From the NCBI RefSeq assembly GCF_003751085.1, contig NZ_RJJY01000001.1, positions 434,001 to 498,000 on the forward strand: 64,000 nucleotides of DNA, read 5' to 3'. Under the pieces are notes generated by a model. It was not told where the DNA came from, did no database searches, and saw only the letters and a list, made by a program, of their open reading frames with translations. Of this stretch, positions 35,238 through 43,271 are shown piece after piece. The translations under genes were made by a program, and so were the position numbers. The first letter of the stretch is position 1; the number at the start of each line of letters is the position of its first letter. Source of the DNA: Micromonospora sp. Llam0 (GTDB taxonomy: Bacteria > Actinomycetota > Actinomycetes > Mycobacteriales > Micromonosporaceae).

Positions 35238-36079
35238 CTCCACCGCGTACCGTGGTGCGCCGTGACGCCGGGCTCTACGCATTGGAGCAGGCCCTGCTAC
35301 GGCGCGGATTCGCTCACGTGGCCGGCGCCGACGAGGCCGGTCGGGGTGCGTGTGCCGGGCCGCTGGTGGCGGCCGCGGTGGTGCTGGCGCCGGGCCGGCG
35401 GGGCGAGATCGACGGGCTGGCCGATTCGAAGCTGCTCACCCCGGCGGCGCGGGAGCGGGTCTACGCCTCGGTCCGTGACCGGGCACTCGCCCACCGGATC
35501 GTGGTCGTTTCGGCCGACGAGATCGACCGTCGGGGCCTGCACGTGTGCAATCTCGCCGCGATGCGCCGGGCGCTGGCCGGGCTCAGTCCCGCACCCGAAT
35601 ACGTGTTGACCGACGGGTTCGGCGTCGACGGGCTCGGTGCGCCCGGGCTCGCGGTGTGGAAGGGCGACCGGGTGGCGGCTTGCGTGGCGGCGGCCAGTGT
35701 GCTCGCGAAGGTCACTCGGGACCGGCTGATGGTCGAGCTCGACGGGCGGTTTCCGGGTTACGGCTTCGCCGAGCACAAGGGCTACGCCACCGCCGAGCAT
35801 CAGGCCGCGCTGAGTCGGCAGGGGCCGTGCGTCGAGCACCGGTTCTCGTACGTCAACGTGGCGGCCGCCTCCGGTCGGTCCGCGAGTCCGCCCCGTTCCC
35901 GCCGACCGGCCGCCGAAGCTGACCGGGCCGATGGAACCGGCTCGGCCGGCATCGGCATCCGTGAGCCGATGGGGCGTCCGGACCCCGTACGGGGTACCGT
36001 CGGCGTGGCGTTGGACGAGCAGCTTCGCCAACCGGCGCTACTGGGGGAAGATGTGGTCATGGAAGGCGGATGGCGATGA
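35231..36079 (+). CDS. rnhB: Ribonuclease HII
   Basis: RNase HII cuts RNA-DNA hybrids and single ribonucleotides in DNA. The 282-residue protein has the catalytic GADEAGRGACAGP (about 33-45), the LADSKLLTPAARE segment, and the third acidic site VLTDGFGVD. The final 70 residues or so after SYVNVAAAS are an extra Pro/Arg/Gly-rich tail not needed for the fold. GTG 35231 overlaps the NUDIX stop. The extra tail contains the -10 box and leader ORF that precede DUF2469, so it may persist because it carries a promoter. Confidence 0.93.
   Translation: MLTPPRTVVRRDAGLYALEQALLRRGFAHVAGADEAGRGACAGPLVAAAVVLAPGRRGEIDGLADSKLLTPAARERVYASVRDRALAHRIVVVSADEIDRRGLHVCNLAAMRRALAGLSPAPEYVLTDGFGVDGLGAPGLAVWKGDRVAACVAAASVLAKVTRDRLMVELDGRFPGYGFAEHKGYATAEHQAALSRQGPCVEHRFSYVNVAAASGRSASPPRSRRPAAEADRADGTGSAGIGIREPMGRPDPVRGTVGVALDEQLRQPALLGEDVVMEGGWR
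36047..36052 (+). promoter_or_regulatory. -10 box upstream of the DUF2469 leader ORF
   Basis: GAAGAT (A at position 2 and T at position 6 of TANNNT) ends six bases before ATG 36059. Confidence 0.35.
36059..36079 (+). other. Six-codon leader ORF coupled to DUF2469
   Basis: ATG 36059 reads MEGGWR and stops at 36077-36079, overlapping the DUF2469 ATG at 36076 (ATGA). It is in frame with the rnhB tail, so it doubles as the end of that protein. The layout copies that of rsmD. Confidence 0.3.
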
Positions 36080-36399
36080 GCGCCGAGGATCTCGAGAAGT
36101 ACGAGACAGAGATGGAGCTGCAGCTCTACCGGGAGTACCGCGACATCGTCCGCCAGTTTTCGTACGTCGTCGAGACCGAGCGTCGCTTCTACCTGGCGAA
36201 CCAGGTCGACCTGCACGTGCGCAATTCTGACGGCGAGGTGTACTTCGAGGTCGAGATGCACGATGCCTGGGTGTGGGACATGTACCGTCCTGCCCGTTTC
36301 GTGAAGAACGTCAGAGTAATGACGTTCAAGGATGTAAATGTGGAAGAGTTGGACAAGCCGGAAATCTCACTACCGGCAGATTCCGGGTTCAGCGGCTGA
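36076..36399 (+). CDS. DUF2469 domain-containing protein
   Basis: This 107-residue acidic protein starts MSAEDLEKYETEMELQLYREYRDIVRQF and belongs to the actinobacterial DUF2469 family (Rv2901c-like), always near rnhB. No function is known. It has no signal peptide or membrane segment. ATG 36076 overlaps the rnhB stop and follows GGAAGGCGG; ATG 36070 would add two residues. Confidence 0.9.
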   Translation: MSAEDLEKYETEMELQLYREYRDIVRQFSYVVETERRFYLANQVDLHVRNSDGEVYFEVEMHDAWVWDMYRPARFVKNVRVMTFKDVNVEELDKPEISLPADSGFSG

Positions 36400-36446
36400 C
36401 TTCAATGGCCGGTCCATAGCAGATCGACCGCGACGAAGTTTCGTTT

Positions 36447-36470
36447 TCCACAGCTGAGCCAGCATCCACA
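36447..36470 (+). promoter_or_regulatory. TCCACA direct repeat upstream of the M23 peptidase
   Basis: TCCACAGC (36447) and TCCACA (36465) are 18 bases apart, start to start, in the same direction as the gene. The element ends 53 bases before ATG 36523, and the ATG follows a weak -10 (CAGGTT, 36511-36516) by six bases. The same element, with the same spacing, lies upstream of yraN and of the comM leader ORF. It looks like an activator site centred near -65. Confidence 0.55.
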
Positions 36471-36522
36471 GTCTGTCGTCCTCCGTCGAGGCCCTGCCCC
36501 GGTCGGGTGCCAGGTTGTCGGC

Positions 36523-37080
36523 ATGAGATTCCTGCTCCTGCCGATGCTGGTCGCGACGATCCTGTTCAGCACCGCGCCCGCGGTCCCCGCCACGGCGTTC
36601 GTCGCCGCCCCCGGGCCACCACCGACCGGGTCCGCGCGCCCAGCCGCAGACCCGCGGTTCCACCCGCCACTGGCCGGCGCCGTCACGCTGAGCCACCGGT
36701 TCGACCCGCCCCCGGTGCCGTGGGGGCGCGGACACCGGGGCGTCGATCTCACCGCCGACGTCGGCGCCACCGTGTACGCCGCCGGGGCCGGCACGGTCAG
36801 CCACTCCGGTCGGATCGTCGACCGGGGTGTGGTGAGCATCAGTCACCCGGGTGGGTTCAGGACCACCTACGAACCCGTGGACGGCTGGCTCGCCGTCGGC
36901 ACCGTGGTCAGGGCAGGCCGTCCGATCGGCACCGTCACCGAAGGCCATCCGGGTTGTCCTGCCGATGCGTGCCTGCACTGGGGCCTGCGGCTGACGGACG
37001 GCAGCTACCTCGATCCGTTGCTGTTGCTCGGCAACGGACGGGTCCGCCTGCTGCCGCTCGGGTCAGCCGGCCCGGTGTAG
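36523..37080 (+). CDS. Secreted M23 (LytM-type) peptidase
   Basis: The 185-residue protein has a signal peptide (MRFLLLPMLVATILFSTAPAVP) and an M23 zinc-peptidase domain. Metal ligands are visible in GHRGVDL (His-x3-Asp) and CLHWGLR, with the general layout of peptidoglycan endopeptidases such as LytM. The equivalent gene near rpsB-xerC in mycobacteria is Rv2891. The gene is preceded by a TCCACA double repeat shared with yraN and comM. It ends 18 bases inside the convergent PLP-enzyme gene. Confidence 0.85.
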   Translation: MRFLLLPMLVATILFSTAPAVPATAFVAAPGPPPTGSARPAADPRFHPPLAGAVTLSHRFDPPPVPWGRGHRGVDLTADVGATVYAAGAGTVSHSGRIVDRGVVSISHPGGFRTTYEPVDGWLAVGTVVRAGRPIGTVTEGHPGCPADACLHWGLRLTDGSYLDPLLLLGNGRVRLLPLGSAGPV

Positions 37081-38265
37081 CAGCGCGGGCAGCAGCTCCG
37101 CGAGCCGGTCGTAGTCTGCTGCCCGGTTGTAGACCTGAGCGCAGACTCGCAACCACGCCCGATCGGACCACCAGGCGACCGACACCTCGGTGGCCAGCTC
37201 GTCGGCGATCCGACGACGCAGCGCGGCCGCTGCGACAGCGCTGTCGGCCACGCCGGCCGGTAGCGGGACCAGCCGCATGGCCAGCTGGGCCGACTCCGGC
37301 CGGTGCGGATCGGGTACCGGCAGCCGCTGCTGCGGCACACCCAGCGCGTCGGCGATGGTCCGCTGCCCGTAGCCGACCAGCGCGGCGTTGTGCGCCCGGA
37401 CCCGGTCCAGGCCGAGGCTGCGCAACGCGTACAGGCCAGCCGGCGCAGCCAGCCACGCGGTGTAGTCGCGGGTGCCCTGCCACTCCACCCGCGACGGGAA
37501 CCCGGATTCCTGTTCCCAGGAGACCCCCAGCGGCTCAAGCCGTTCCCGCCATCGGGGCGCGACCGCCAGCAGCGCCGTGCCGCGCGGCGCGAACGCCCAC
37601 TTGTGCAGGTTGCCCACCCAGAAGTCGGCGCCGATCCGGTCGACCTCGACCGCCAGCATCCCCGGTACGTGGGCGGCGTCGACCAGGACCGGTACGCCGG
37701 CGTCACGGGCCACCGGGACCATCTCGGCGACCGGGAACACCTGCGCGGTCGGCGAGGTGACCTGGTCGACCACCAGCAGCCGGGTCCGGCCCGGCCGGAG
37801 CGCGGCGCGCAGCCGCTCGACGACCTCCTTAGCCGGTGCCCCCAGCGGCACCGCTACGACGCGTACCGTCGCGCCGGTGCGCCGGCACTCCCGCTCGACC
37901 GAGAGCGCGACCGCGCCGTACCCGTGGTCGGTCAACAGCACCTCGTCCCCGCTGCCCAGACGCAGCGTCTGCAGCACGGTCGCGGCGGCGACGGTGACGT
38001 TGTCGACCAGTGCGGCGCCTTCCGGGTCGGCGCCGAGGAAAGCGGCCAGATGGCGGCGGGTGTGGCCGATCCGATCCAGCAGACCCTGGGTGAAGAACCG
38101 CTGCGGGTCGGCCTCCATCTCGTCGCGTAGCCGCTGCTGCACCCGCTGCACCGAGACCGGGACCGCGCCGAACGCGCCGTGGTTGAGGTGGGTGACCGCC
38201 GGGTCGAGGGAGAACAGCATCCGTGCGCCGGGTAGCGGTTCGGGTGGGACCAGGCCGCCGCTCAT
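37063..38265 (-). CDS. PLP-dependent aminotransferase class V (isopenicillin-N-epimerase-like)
   Basis: The 400-residue protein has the class V fold. It starts with LNHGAFGAVP, has VDQVTSPTAQVFPV and VLVDAAHVPG with the PLP-ring Asp, and the Schiff-base Lys in WVGNLHKWAFAPRG (about residue 221). Related proteins are annotated as isopenicillin N epimerase or cysteine desulfurase-like; the reaction here is unknown. Its 3' end overlaps the M23 gene by 18 bases. Upstream lies an IS200/IS605 remnant. Confidence 0.85.
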   Translation of the reverse strand: MSGGLVPPEPLPGARMLFSLDPAVTHLNHGAFGAVPVSVQRVQQRLRDEMEADPQRFFTQGLLDRIGHTRRHLAAFLGADPEGAALVDNVTVAAATVLQTLRLGSGDEVLLTDHGYGAVALSVERECRRTGATVRVVAVPLGAPAKEVVERLRAALRPGRTRLLVVDQVTSPTAQVFPVAEMVPVARDAGVPVLVDAAHVPGMLAVEVDRIGADFWVGNLHKWAFAPRGTALLAVAPRWRERLEPLGVSWEQESGFPSRVEWQGTRDYTAWLAAPAGLYALRSLGLDRVRAHNAALVGYGQRTIADALGVPQQRLPVPDPHRPESAQLAMRLVPLPAGVADSAVAAAALRRRIADELATEVSVAWWSDRAWLRVCAQVYNRAADYDRLAELLPALLHRAG

Positions 38266-38281
38266 CAGATGCCTTCCGTGG

Positions 38282-38615
38282 ATACTCCGGCCTTCCGGCC
38301 GGGGAGGAAACGGACTCCTGCGGAGCAGGACAGGGAAAGTCGATTCGCCGCCGAGGCGGATCGACGTCCACTACTCGCGCGCCAGGGCACCCGGCGTACG
38401 GACAGGTGTGCTAACGTGGTGTTGCCCTTCCGGTGACGACCAAGCCGGTCGGGCCTATCGCCGGGCTGGTGGGAAGTGACGTCTGTGGAGACTGTGTAAG
38501 ACCGATGGGCGGTACCCCGTCCCTTGCCGTTGATTCGGGTCGGCTGTGGTCGGCGAAGCAGAAAACTCAACCCGTGAGGGTTGGATCTCCCTGCTTCAGC
38601 AGGGGGAGATGTCAA
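38282..38615 (+). mobile_element. IS200/IS605 (TnpB) remnant
   Basis: Two terminal-type hairpins bound the stretch: CTCCGGCC-ttcc-GGCCGGGGAG (38285-38306) and TCTCCCTGC-ttca-GCAGGGGGAGA (38586-38609), the second followed by ATGTCAA, the usual end of actinobacterial TnpB elements. Before it, a CAACCC-gtga-GGGTTG stem and the reading frame KQKTQPVRVGSP resemble the last codons of tnpB and the 3' end of its guide RNA. A CGDC pair upstream recalls the TnpB zinc ribbon. No intact tnpA or tnpB remains. It fills most of the 424-base gap between the PLP-enzyme gene and xerC. Confidence 0.5.
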
Positions 38616-38689
38616 CGGCACATCCTAGGCGAGGCCGCCGCCCCGGACCGCTCCGGTGCGCGGCCCGTCCGCCGGGCCGGCTGGCAGCC

Positions 38690-39691
38690 TCAGGCCCGCG
38701 GATGTGCCTGCCGGTACGCCGCCCGCAACCGCTCCACCGACACGTGGGTGTAGAGCTGGGTGCTGGCCAGCGAGGCGTGCCCGAGTAACTCCTGGACCGA
38801 CCGCAGGTCGGCGCCACCCTCCAAGAGGTGGGTGGCCGCGGAGTGGCGCAGCCCGTGCGGGGTGACGCGGGGTACGCCCGCGTCGCGGGCAGCCGCGGCG
38901 ACGATCCGGCGTACCACCGTGGCCTGGAGCCGGCCACCCTTCGCGCCGAGCAGTAGCGCCTCGCCGGAGTGGGGCGACGCGAGCGTCGGTCGCCCCCGGG
39001 CCAGCCAGTCGTGGATCGCCGCCCCGGCCGGCACCCCGTACGGCACGGTCCGCTCCCGGCCGCCCTTGCCCAGCACCCGGAGCACCCGTCGGCCCGGGTC
39101 GAGGTCGGCGAGGTCGAGCCCGCAGAGTTCGCTCACCCGGACCCCGGTCGCGTACAGCAGCTCCAGGACCAGCCGGTCGCGCAGCCGCAGCGGGCCGTCC
39201 GGACCGGTGCCGGTCGGTTCCCGGGTCTGTTCCCCGGCCGACTGAGCCTGCGAGTCGGTGCCGTCGCCGTCCGGCATCAGCTGGGTGGCCTGCTCGACGC
39301 GCAGCACCGCCGGCAGCGTCCGGTGCGGTCGAGGGCTGGCCAGCGCCGCACCGGGATCGGCGCCGGTCAACCCGCTGCGGTGCGCCCAGCCGCTGAAGGC
39401 GCGGGCGGCCGCCGCCCGCCGGGCCAGCGTGGCCCGGGCGGCGCCGAACGTCCGTTGCCGGGCCAGCCAGCTGCGCAACACCGTGATGTCGAGCCCGGCG
39501 GGGGAGTGGACCCCCATCCGGGCGGCGTGGTCGAGCAGCGACACGACGTCACCGACGTACGCCCGCACGGTGTGGGCCGAACGGTTGTCGACCAGAGCGA
39601 GGTGCCGCGCGAAGGCGTCCACGGCGTCGCGCAGGCCGGACGGCAACCCGGCGTGCCGCGCGGCGGTGCCCCGGCTGCCGTCGTCGCTCAC
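38690..39691 (-). CDS. xerC: Tyrosine recombinase XerC
   Basis: XerC with XerD resolves chromosome dimers at dif. The 333-residue protein has an N-terminal SAM-like core-binding domain (about 20-110) and a catalytic domain with the Arg in [12 protein letters not shown], the Lys in [26 protein letters not shown] (His-x2-Arg), LGHAS and the nucleophile Tyr in [10 protein letters not shown] 28-residue polar insert (around 140-168) separates the two domains. Its start overlaps the dprA stop by four bases. Confidence 0.93.
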   Translation of the reverse strand: MSDDGSRGTAARHAGLPSGLRDAVDAFARHLALVDNRSAHTVRAYVGDVVSLLDHAARMGVHSPAGLDITVLRSWLARQRTFGAARATLARRAAAARAFSGWAHRSGLTGADPGAALASPRPHRTLPAVLRVEQATQLMPDGDGTDSQAQSAGEQTREPTGTGPDGPLRLRDRLVLELLYATGVRVSELCGLDLADLDPGRRVLRVLGKGGRERTVPYGVPAGAAIHDWLARGRPTLASPHSGEALLLGAKGGRLQATVVRRIVAAAARDAGVPRVTPHGLRHSAATHLLEGGADLRSVQELLGHASLASTQLYTHVSVERLRAAYRQAHPRA

Positions 39692-40950
39692 CTCCCGACC
39701 GTCGGCCCGGCGGCCCGATCGGTCAAGTCGCCACGCCGACCGACCCTGGTGGCGGACCGGGGCGGCAACCGGTAGCGGCCATCCGCGCCGGTGAGCAGGC
39801 CCCGGGCCTGCAGGGCGGAGACCGTGCGCATCGCGGTACGGATGTCGACGCCGGCCCGGCCGGCCAGCTCGTCCAGGTCGACCGAGCCGCGGCCGGGAAC
39901 CGCTTCCAGGATCCGCGCCGCCTGGGGGTCGAGCGAGTCACGGGGACGCTCGGGCCCGCGCGGTGGTGGTGCCAGGTCGATACCGATCCGGCCGATCTCC
40001 TCCTGCACGTGGGCGACCCCGGCGACGAGCCGGGCCTGCGGGTGGTCGCGCAGAATCTCGTGACAGCCGACCGACACGGCGGAGGTGATCGGCCCCGGCA
40101 CGACCATGGTCGCCCGGCCCAGAGCCAACGCGCGCCGGACCGTCTGGGCGGCCCCGCTACGGGCACCGGCCTCGACCAGCACGGTCCCGGCCGTCGCGGC
40201 GGCGATCAACCGGTTGCGGGTGAGGAACCGGTGCCGCAGCGGCTCGGCGCCGGGCAGCCATTCACTGACCAGCAGCCCGGACTCGGCGATCTGGTCGAAC
40301 ATCGCCGTGTTGCCGGCGGGGTACGGCCGGTCGATCCCGCAGGCCAGCACCGCCACCGTGCAGCCGCCAGCGGCGAGTGCACCGCGGTGGGCGCAGGCGT
40401 CGATGCCGTACGCCCCTCCGGAGACGATCGTCCAACCCTGCTCGGAAAGGCCGTGGCCGAACTCCATGCTGACGTGCCGTCCGTACTCGCTGGGTGCCCG
40501 GGAACCGACCACGGCGACCGACCGGGCCAGCGCCTCGGCGAGCGGCCACGGCCCGCGGACCCAGATGGCCAGCGGTGGTGCGCCGCTCCGGGAACCTCCG
40601 AAACCGGTGTCGCCCGACCCCCCACCGGGGCGACGGGCCAGCCAGGTCAGGTCCTCGACCTGGCTCGGCCAGTCCGGATCCTCCGGTGTCACCAGCCGGG
40701 CGCCGACCCGCGCCGCCCGGTCGAGGGCGGCGGTGGCCACCTGCAGCGGATCGGCGGTCGCCAGTCGGGCGGCGCTCGCCGTGCGGGTCGAGTCGTCCGG
40801 ACTCCGCCCGCCGCGCAGCCGGGCCAGCGCCTCGACCGGGCCGACCGCTCCGACGAGCCGGTGAACGGCTTCGTTTCCGGGCTCGGCGAGCCAGGTCAAC
40901 GCGATCCGGGCCAGCCGGCTGCCGGCCGGCTCCGGTTCCGTGCCCGGCAT
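39688..40950 (-). CDS. dprA: DNA-processing protein DprA
   Basis: DprA protects incoming single-stranded DNA and loads RecA during transformation. The protein of about 420 residues has the Rossmann core with [39 protein letters not shown] and [24 protein letters not shown], all diagnostic (long stretches abbreviated). An N-terminal helical region precedes it and a winged-helix C-terminal domain follows (about 340-410). ATG 40950 overlaps the comM stop (TGATG); GTG 40953 would add one residue. It lies in the comM-dprA-xerC operon. Confidence 0.94.
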   Translation of the reverse strand: MPGTEPEPAGSRLARIALTWLAEPGNEAVHRLVGAVGPVEALARLRGGRSPDDSTRTASAARLATADPLQVATAALDRAARVGARLVTPEDPDWPSQVEDLTWLARRPGGGSGDTGFGGSRSGAPPLAIWVRGPWPLAEALARSVAVVGSRAPSEYGRHVSMEFGHGLSEQGWTIVSGGAYGIDACAHRGALAAGGCTVAVLACGIDRPYPAGNTAMFDQIAESGLLVSEWLPGAEPLRHRFLTRNRLIAAATAGTVLVEAGARSGAAQTVRRALALGRATMVVPGPITSAVSVGCHEILRDHPQARLVAGVAHVQEEIGRIGIDLAPPPRGPERPRDSLDPQAARILEAVPGRGSVDLDELAGRAGVDIRTAMRTVSALQARGLLTGADGRYRLPPRSATRVGRRGDLTDRAAGPTVGR

Positions 40951-42467
40951 CACAGCTCGCCCGTCCGCAGCTGGATGGCTTCGTCGATGTCGGCTGAGTC
41001 CGGCCGGGACCGTCCGTCCAGGTCCGCGATGGACCAGGCGAGTCGCAGAATGCGGTCGAAGCCCCGGGCGGAGATCGCACCGACGTCCAGCCGCCGGCGC
41101 AGCGCGGCGGTCTCACCGGCGGGCAGCCGCCACGGCGGGCGTCGCAACGCGGGCCCGGGGACCACCGAGTTGGTCCGCCACCCCTGGCCGGCCCAGCGCT
41201 GCCGGGCGGCCTCGCGGGCGGCGGCCACCCGGGCGGCGACCGTCGCGGTCGGTTCCGCCGGCGCCTGGGTCGTCATCAGGTCCACGGCCCGCAGCGCGGT
41301 GAGACTCACCTGCAGGTCGATGCGATCCATCAGGGGACCGGACAGCCGGTTGCGGTAGCGGCGGCGTACCACGGGCGGGCACTCGCAGAGTTGATCGCCC
41401 GCCGGCCGGGCGCACGGGCACGGGTTGGCCGCCAGCACGAGCTGGCACCGGGCGGGGTACTCGGTGACCCCCAGGGCGCGGGTGATCAGCACCCGCCCCT
41501 TCTCCAGCGGCTGCCGCAACGAATCCAGCACCCGGCCGTGGAACTCAGGTGCCTCGTCCAGGAACAGGACACCATGATGAGCCAGCGAGACCGCGCCGGG
41601 GCGGGCCAGCCCGGAACCGCCGCCGACCAGCGATGCGACGGTCGCCGAGTGGTGCGGGGCCTGGAACGGCGGTCGGCGTAGCAGCGCGCTGCCCGGTGGC
41701 AGCACTCCGGCGATCGAGTGCAGCGCGGAGACCTCCAGCGCCGCCGCGTCGTCCAACGGCGGCAGCAGACCGGGGAGCCGTTCCGCCAGCATGGTCTTGC
41801 CGGCACCGGGCGGTCCGATCAGCGCCAGGTGGTGGCCGCCGGCAGCGGCGATCTCCAAGGCCCGCTTGCCGAACGCCTGCCCGGCGACGTCGGCGAGGTC
41901 CGGGCCGGCCTGGACGGTGCCCGGCTTCGGTGGCGGCGGATCGAGCAGTTCGCCGGCACCGCGGATGAACGCGATCAGCCGGTGCAGCGTGTCGACGGCC
42001 TTCACCCGCACCCCCGGCACCACCGCCGCCTCGGCCGCGTTCGCGGCCGGCACCACCACCTGGGTCACCCCGGCCCGGGCCGCCGCCACTACCATGGGTA
42101 GCAGCCCGCGCACCGGTCGTACGGTGCCGTCCAGACCCAACTCGCCGAGCAGCGCCACCCCGTCGACCGGGGCGAGCGGCAGCTCTCCGGTGCCGCCGAG
42201 CAACGCGGTGGCCACGGCGAGATCGAACCCCGAACCGATCTTGGGCAGCGTCGCCGGCAGCAGGTTGACGGTGATCCGCCGGTTCGGCCAGTGCTGCCCG
42301 GAGTTGACGATCGCGGCGCGTACCCGGTCCCGTGCCTCGTGCAGGGTGGTGTCCGGCAACCCCGAGATGATCACTGCCGGTAGCCCGGCGGCGAGGTCGG
42401 CCTCCACCTCCACGAGGTGCCCGGTGACGCCGACCAGGCCGACGCAGAGCACCTTCGCGTAGCTCAT
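40950..42467 (-). CDS. comM: ComM/YifB family Mg-chelatase-like AAA ATPase
   Basis: ComM is a hexameric helicase that promotes branch migration when donor DNA is integrated. The 505-residue protein has an N-terminal Lon-like domain (to about 190), Walker A IGPPGAGKTMLAERL (about 218-232), Walker B LFLDEAPEF, and the C-terminal chelatase-type region with NPCPCARPAG and LSGPLMDRIDLQV. It is the first large gene of a comM-dprA-xerC operon. Its ATG overlaps the stop of a 28-codon leader ORF (ATGA). Confidence 0.93.
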   Translation of the reverse strand: MSYAKVLCVGLVGVTGHLVEVEADLAAGLPAVIISGLPDTTLHEARDRVRAAIVNSGQHWPNRRITVNLLPATLPKIGSGFDLAVATALLGGTGELPLAPVDGVALLGELGLDGTVRPVRGLLPMVVAAARAGVTQVVVPAANAAEAAVVPGVRVKAVDTLHRLIAFIRGAGELLDPPPPKPGTVQAGPDLADVAGQAFGKRALEIAAAGGHHLALIGPPGAGKTMLAERLPGLLPPLDDAAALEVSALHSIAGVLPPGSALLRRPPFQAPHHSATVASLVGGGSGLARPGAVSLAHHGVLFLDEAPEFHGRVLDSLRQPLEKGRVLITRALGVTEYPARCQLVLAANPCPCARPAGDQLCECPPVVRRRYRNRLSGPLMDRIDLQVSLTALRAVDLMTTQAPAEPTATVAARVAAAREAARQRWAGQGWRTNSVVPGPALRRPPWRLPAGETAALRRRLDVGAISARGFDRILRLAWSIADLDGRSRPDSADIDEAIQLRTGEL

Positions 42468-42550
42468 CGCCCGGTCCCCAACGATGAGCCATCCGTCGTG
42501 GAGGGTGGTCGGTCGTCGGCGGGTGGCGGGCGGTGGATGTCGTTTCTCAT
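42464..42550 (-). CDS. 28-residue leader ORF coupled to comM
   Basis: ATG at 42550 (minus) opens a 28-codon ORF, starting MRNDIHRPPPADDRPPS. Its stop overlaps the comM ATG as ATGA. It begins six bases after a weak -10 (GACCGT) and 55 bases after a TCCACA double repeat. The PPP and PP runs could slow ribosomes. It may be a regulatory leader peptide or a small protein. Confidence 0.4.
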   Translation of the reverse strand: MRNDIHRPPPADDRPPSTTDGSSLGTGR

Positions 42551-42604
42551 GGCTCGACGGTCGCCGTCGACCACCCGGGTGGCTGGGCCGGGCAGGGGCG
42601 CGCC

Positions 42605-42628
42605 TGTGGACGAAGGTCCTGCTGTGGA
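42605..42628 (-). promoter_or_regulatory. TCCACA direct repeat upstream of the comM operon
   Basis: On the minus strand TCCACAGC (42628-42621) is followed by TCCACA (42610-42605), 18 bases apart. The element ends 55 bases before the leader ORF ATG at 42550. It shares sequence, spacing and position with the elements before yraN and the M23 gene. The first box reads TTGTCCACA and so also fits a DnaA box. Confidence 0.55.
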
Positions 42629-42702
42629 CAACGCGGCGACCGGTTGACGCCGGATGCTAGGCAGCGGCTGCCGGGCGGTGCCCACGGGGCGGGCGACGCT
42701 GG

Positions 42703-43065
42703 TCAGAAGGCCGCCGTCAGGTGCCGGACCTGGGCCGCGCCGGACCGACCGACGGTCACGCAGATCAGATCGAATCGCACCGGCCGCCGGCCATGTGCCG
42801 GGTTGGCGGCCAGCCAGCCGGCGGCCAGCCGGCGGATCCGCCGGGCCTTGGCCGTGGTGACCGCCTCCTCCGGCGTGCCGTAGCGGCCACTGCGTCGGGT
42901 CTTCACTTCGCAGAACACGATGGTGTCGGCGTGCCGGGCGATGATGTCGATCTCGCCGGCCGTACAGCGCCAGTTGCGTTCGACGATGACGAGCCCGGCG
43001 TCGATGAGGTGCCGTACCGCGCAGCGTTCGCCGTAGGCGCCGACGGCCTGCCTGATGTTGGTCAT
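42703..43065 (-). CDS. yraN: YraN/UPF0102 family nuclease-like protein
   Basis: The 120-residue protein has an archaeo-eukaryal Holliday-junction-resolvase-like fold. It starts MTNIRQAVGAYGERCAVRHL and has NWRCTAGEIDIIARHADTIVFCEVKTRRS (abbreviated), with the Asp and ExK catalytic-type residues. It is conserved beside comM and dprA in actinobacteria; the substrate is unproven. ATG 43065 is chosen for the family N-terminus; the frame stays open upstream. A TCCACA double repeat ends 55 bases upstream. Confidence 0.9.
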   Translation of the reverse strand: MTNIRQAVGAYGERCAVRHLIDAGLVIVERNWRCTAGEIDIIARHADTIVFCEVKTRRSGRYGTPEEAVTTAKARRIRRLAAGWLAANPAHGRRPVRFDLICVTVGRSGAAQVRHLTAAF

Positions 43066-43119
43066 GGCCGGCAAAGTGCCCGGTGGCGATGGCTCATGCC
43101 CGGTGCGGTACGCCGTGGT

Positions 43120-43143
43120 TGTGGACGACGGGCATGCTGTGGA
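43120..43143 (-). promoter_or_regulatory. TCCACA direct repeat upstream of yraN
   Basis: On the minus strand TCCACAGC (43143-43136) is followed by TCCACA (43125-43120), 18 bases apart. It ends 55 bases before the yraN ATG at 43065. A weak -10 (CACTTT) lies seven bases before that ATG. Confidence 0.55.
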
Positions 43144-43257
43144 CGCCGCGACGGCGCCGGCCGCCGACCTGCTAGCGCCGGTCTGACCAGCACCGGTACA
43201 AGATCGCCCGGGACGTCGGTGGAGCGGACCCGAGTGGCGGCGGCGGTTGCGGTGACA

Positions 43258-43263
43258 TACGGT
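43258..43263 (+). promoter_or_regulatory. -10 box for leaderless hypothetical gene
   Basis: TACGGT fits TANNNT and ends eight bases before GTG 43272. Confidence 0.45.
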
Positions 43264-43271
43264 CCCTGTCC

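Noticed and set aside
42605..43143. TGTGGAC sites as a DnaA-box cluster or replication origin
   Set aside because: Only one of the sites has the full TTGTCCACA; spacing and distance to starts are fixed, there is no AT-rich region and no dnaA or dnaN nearby. A regulatory role fits better.
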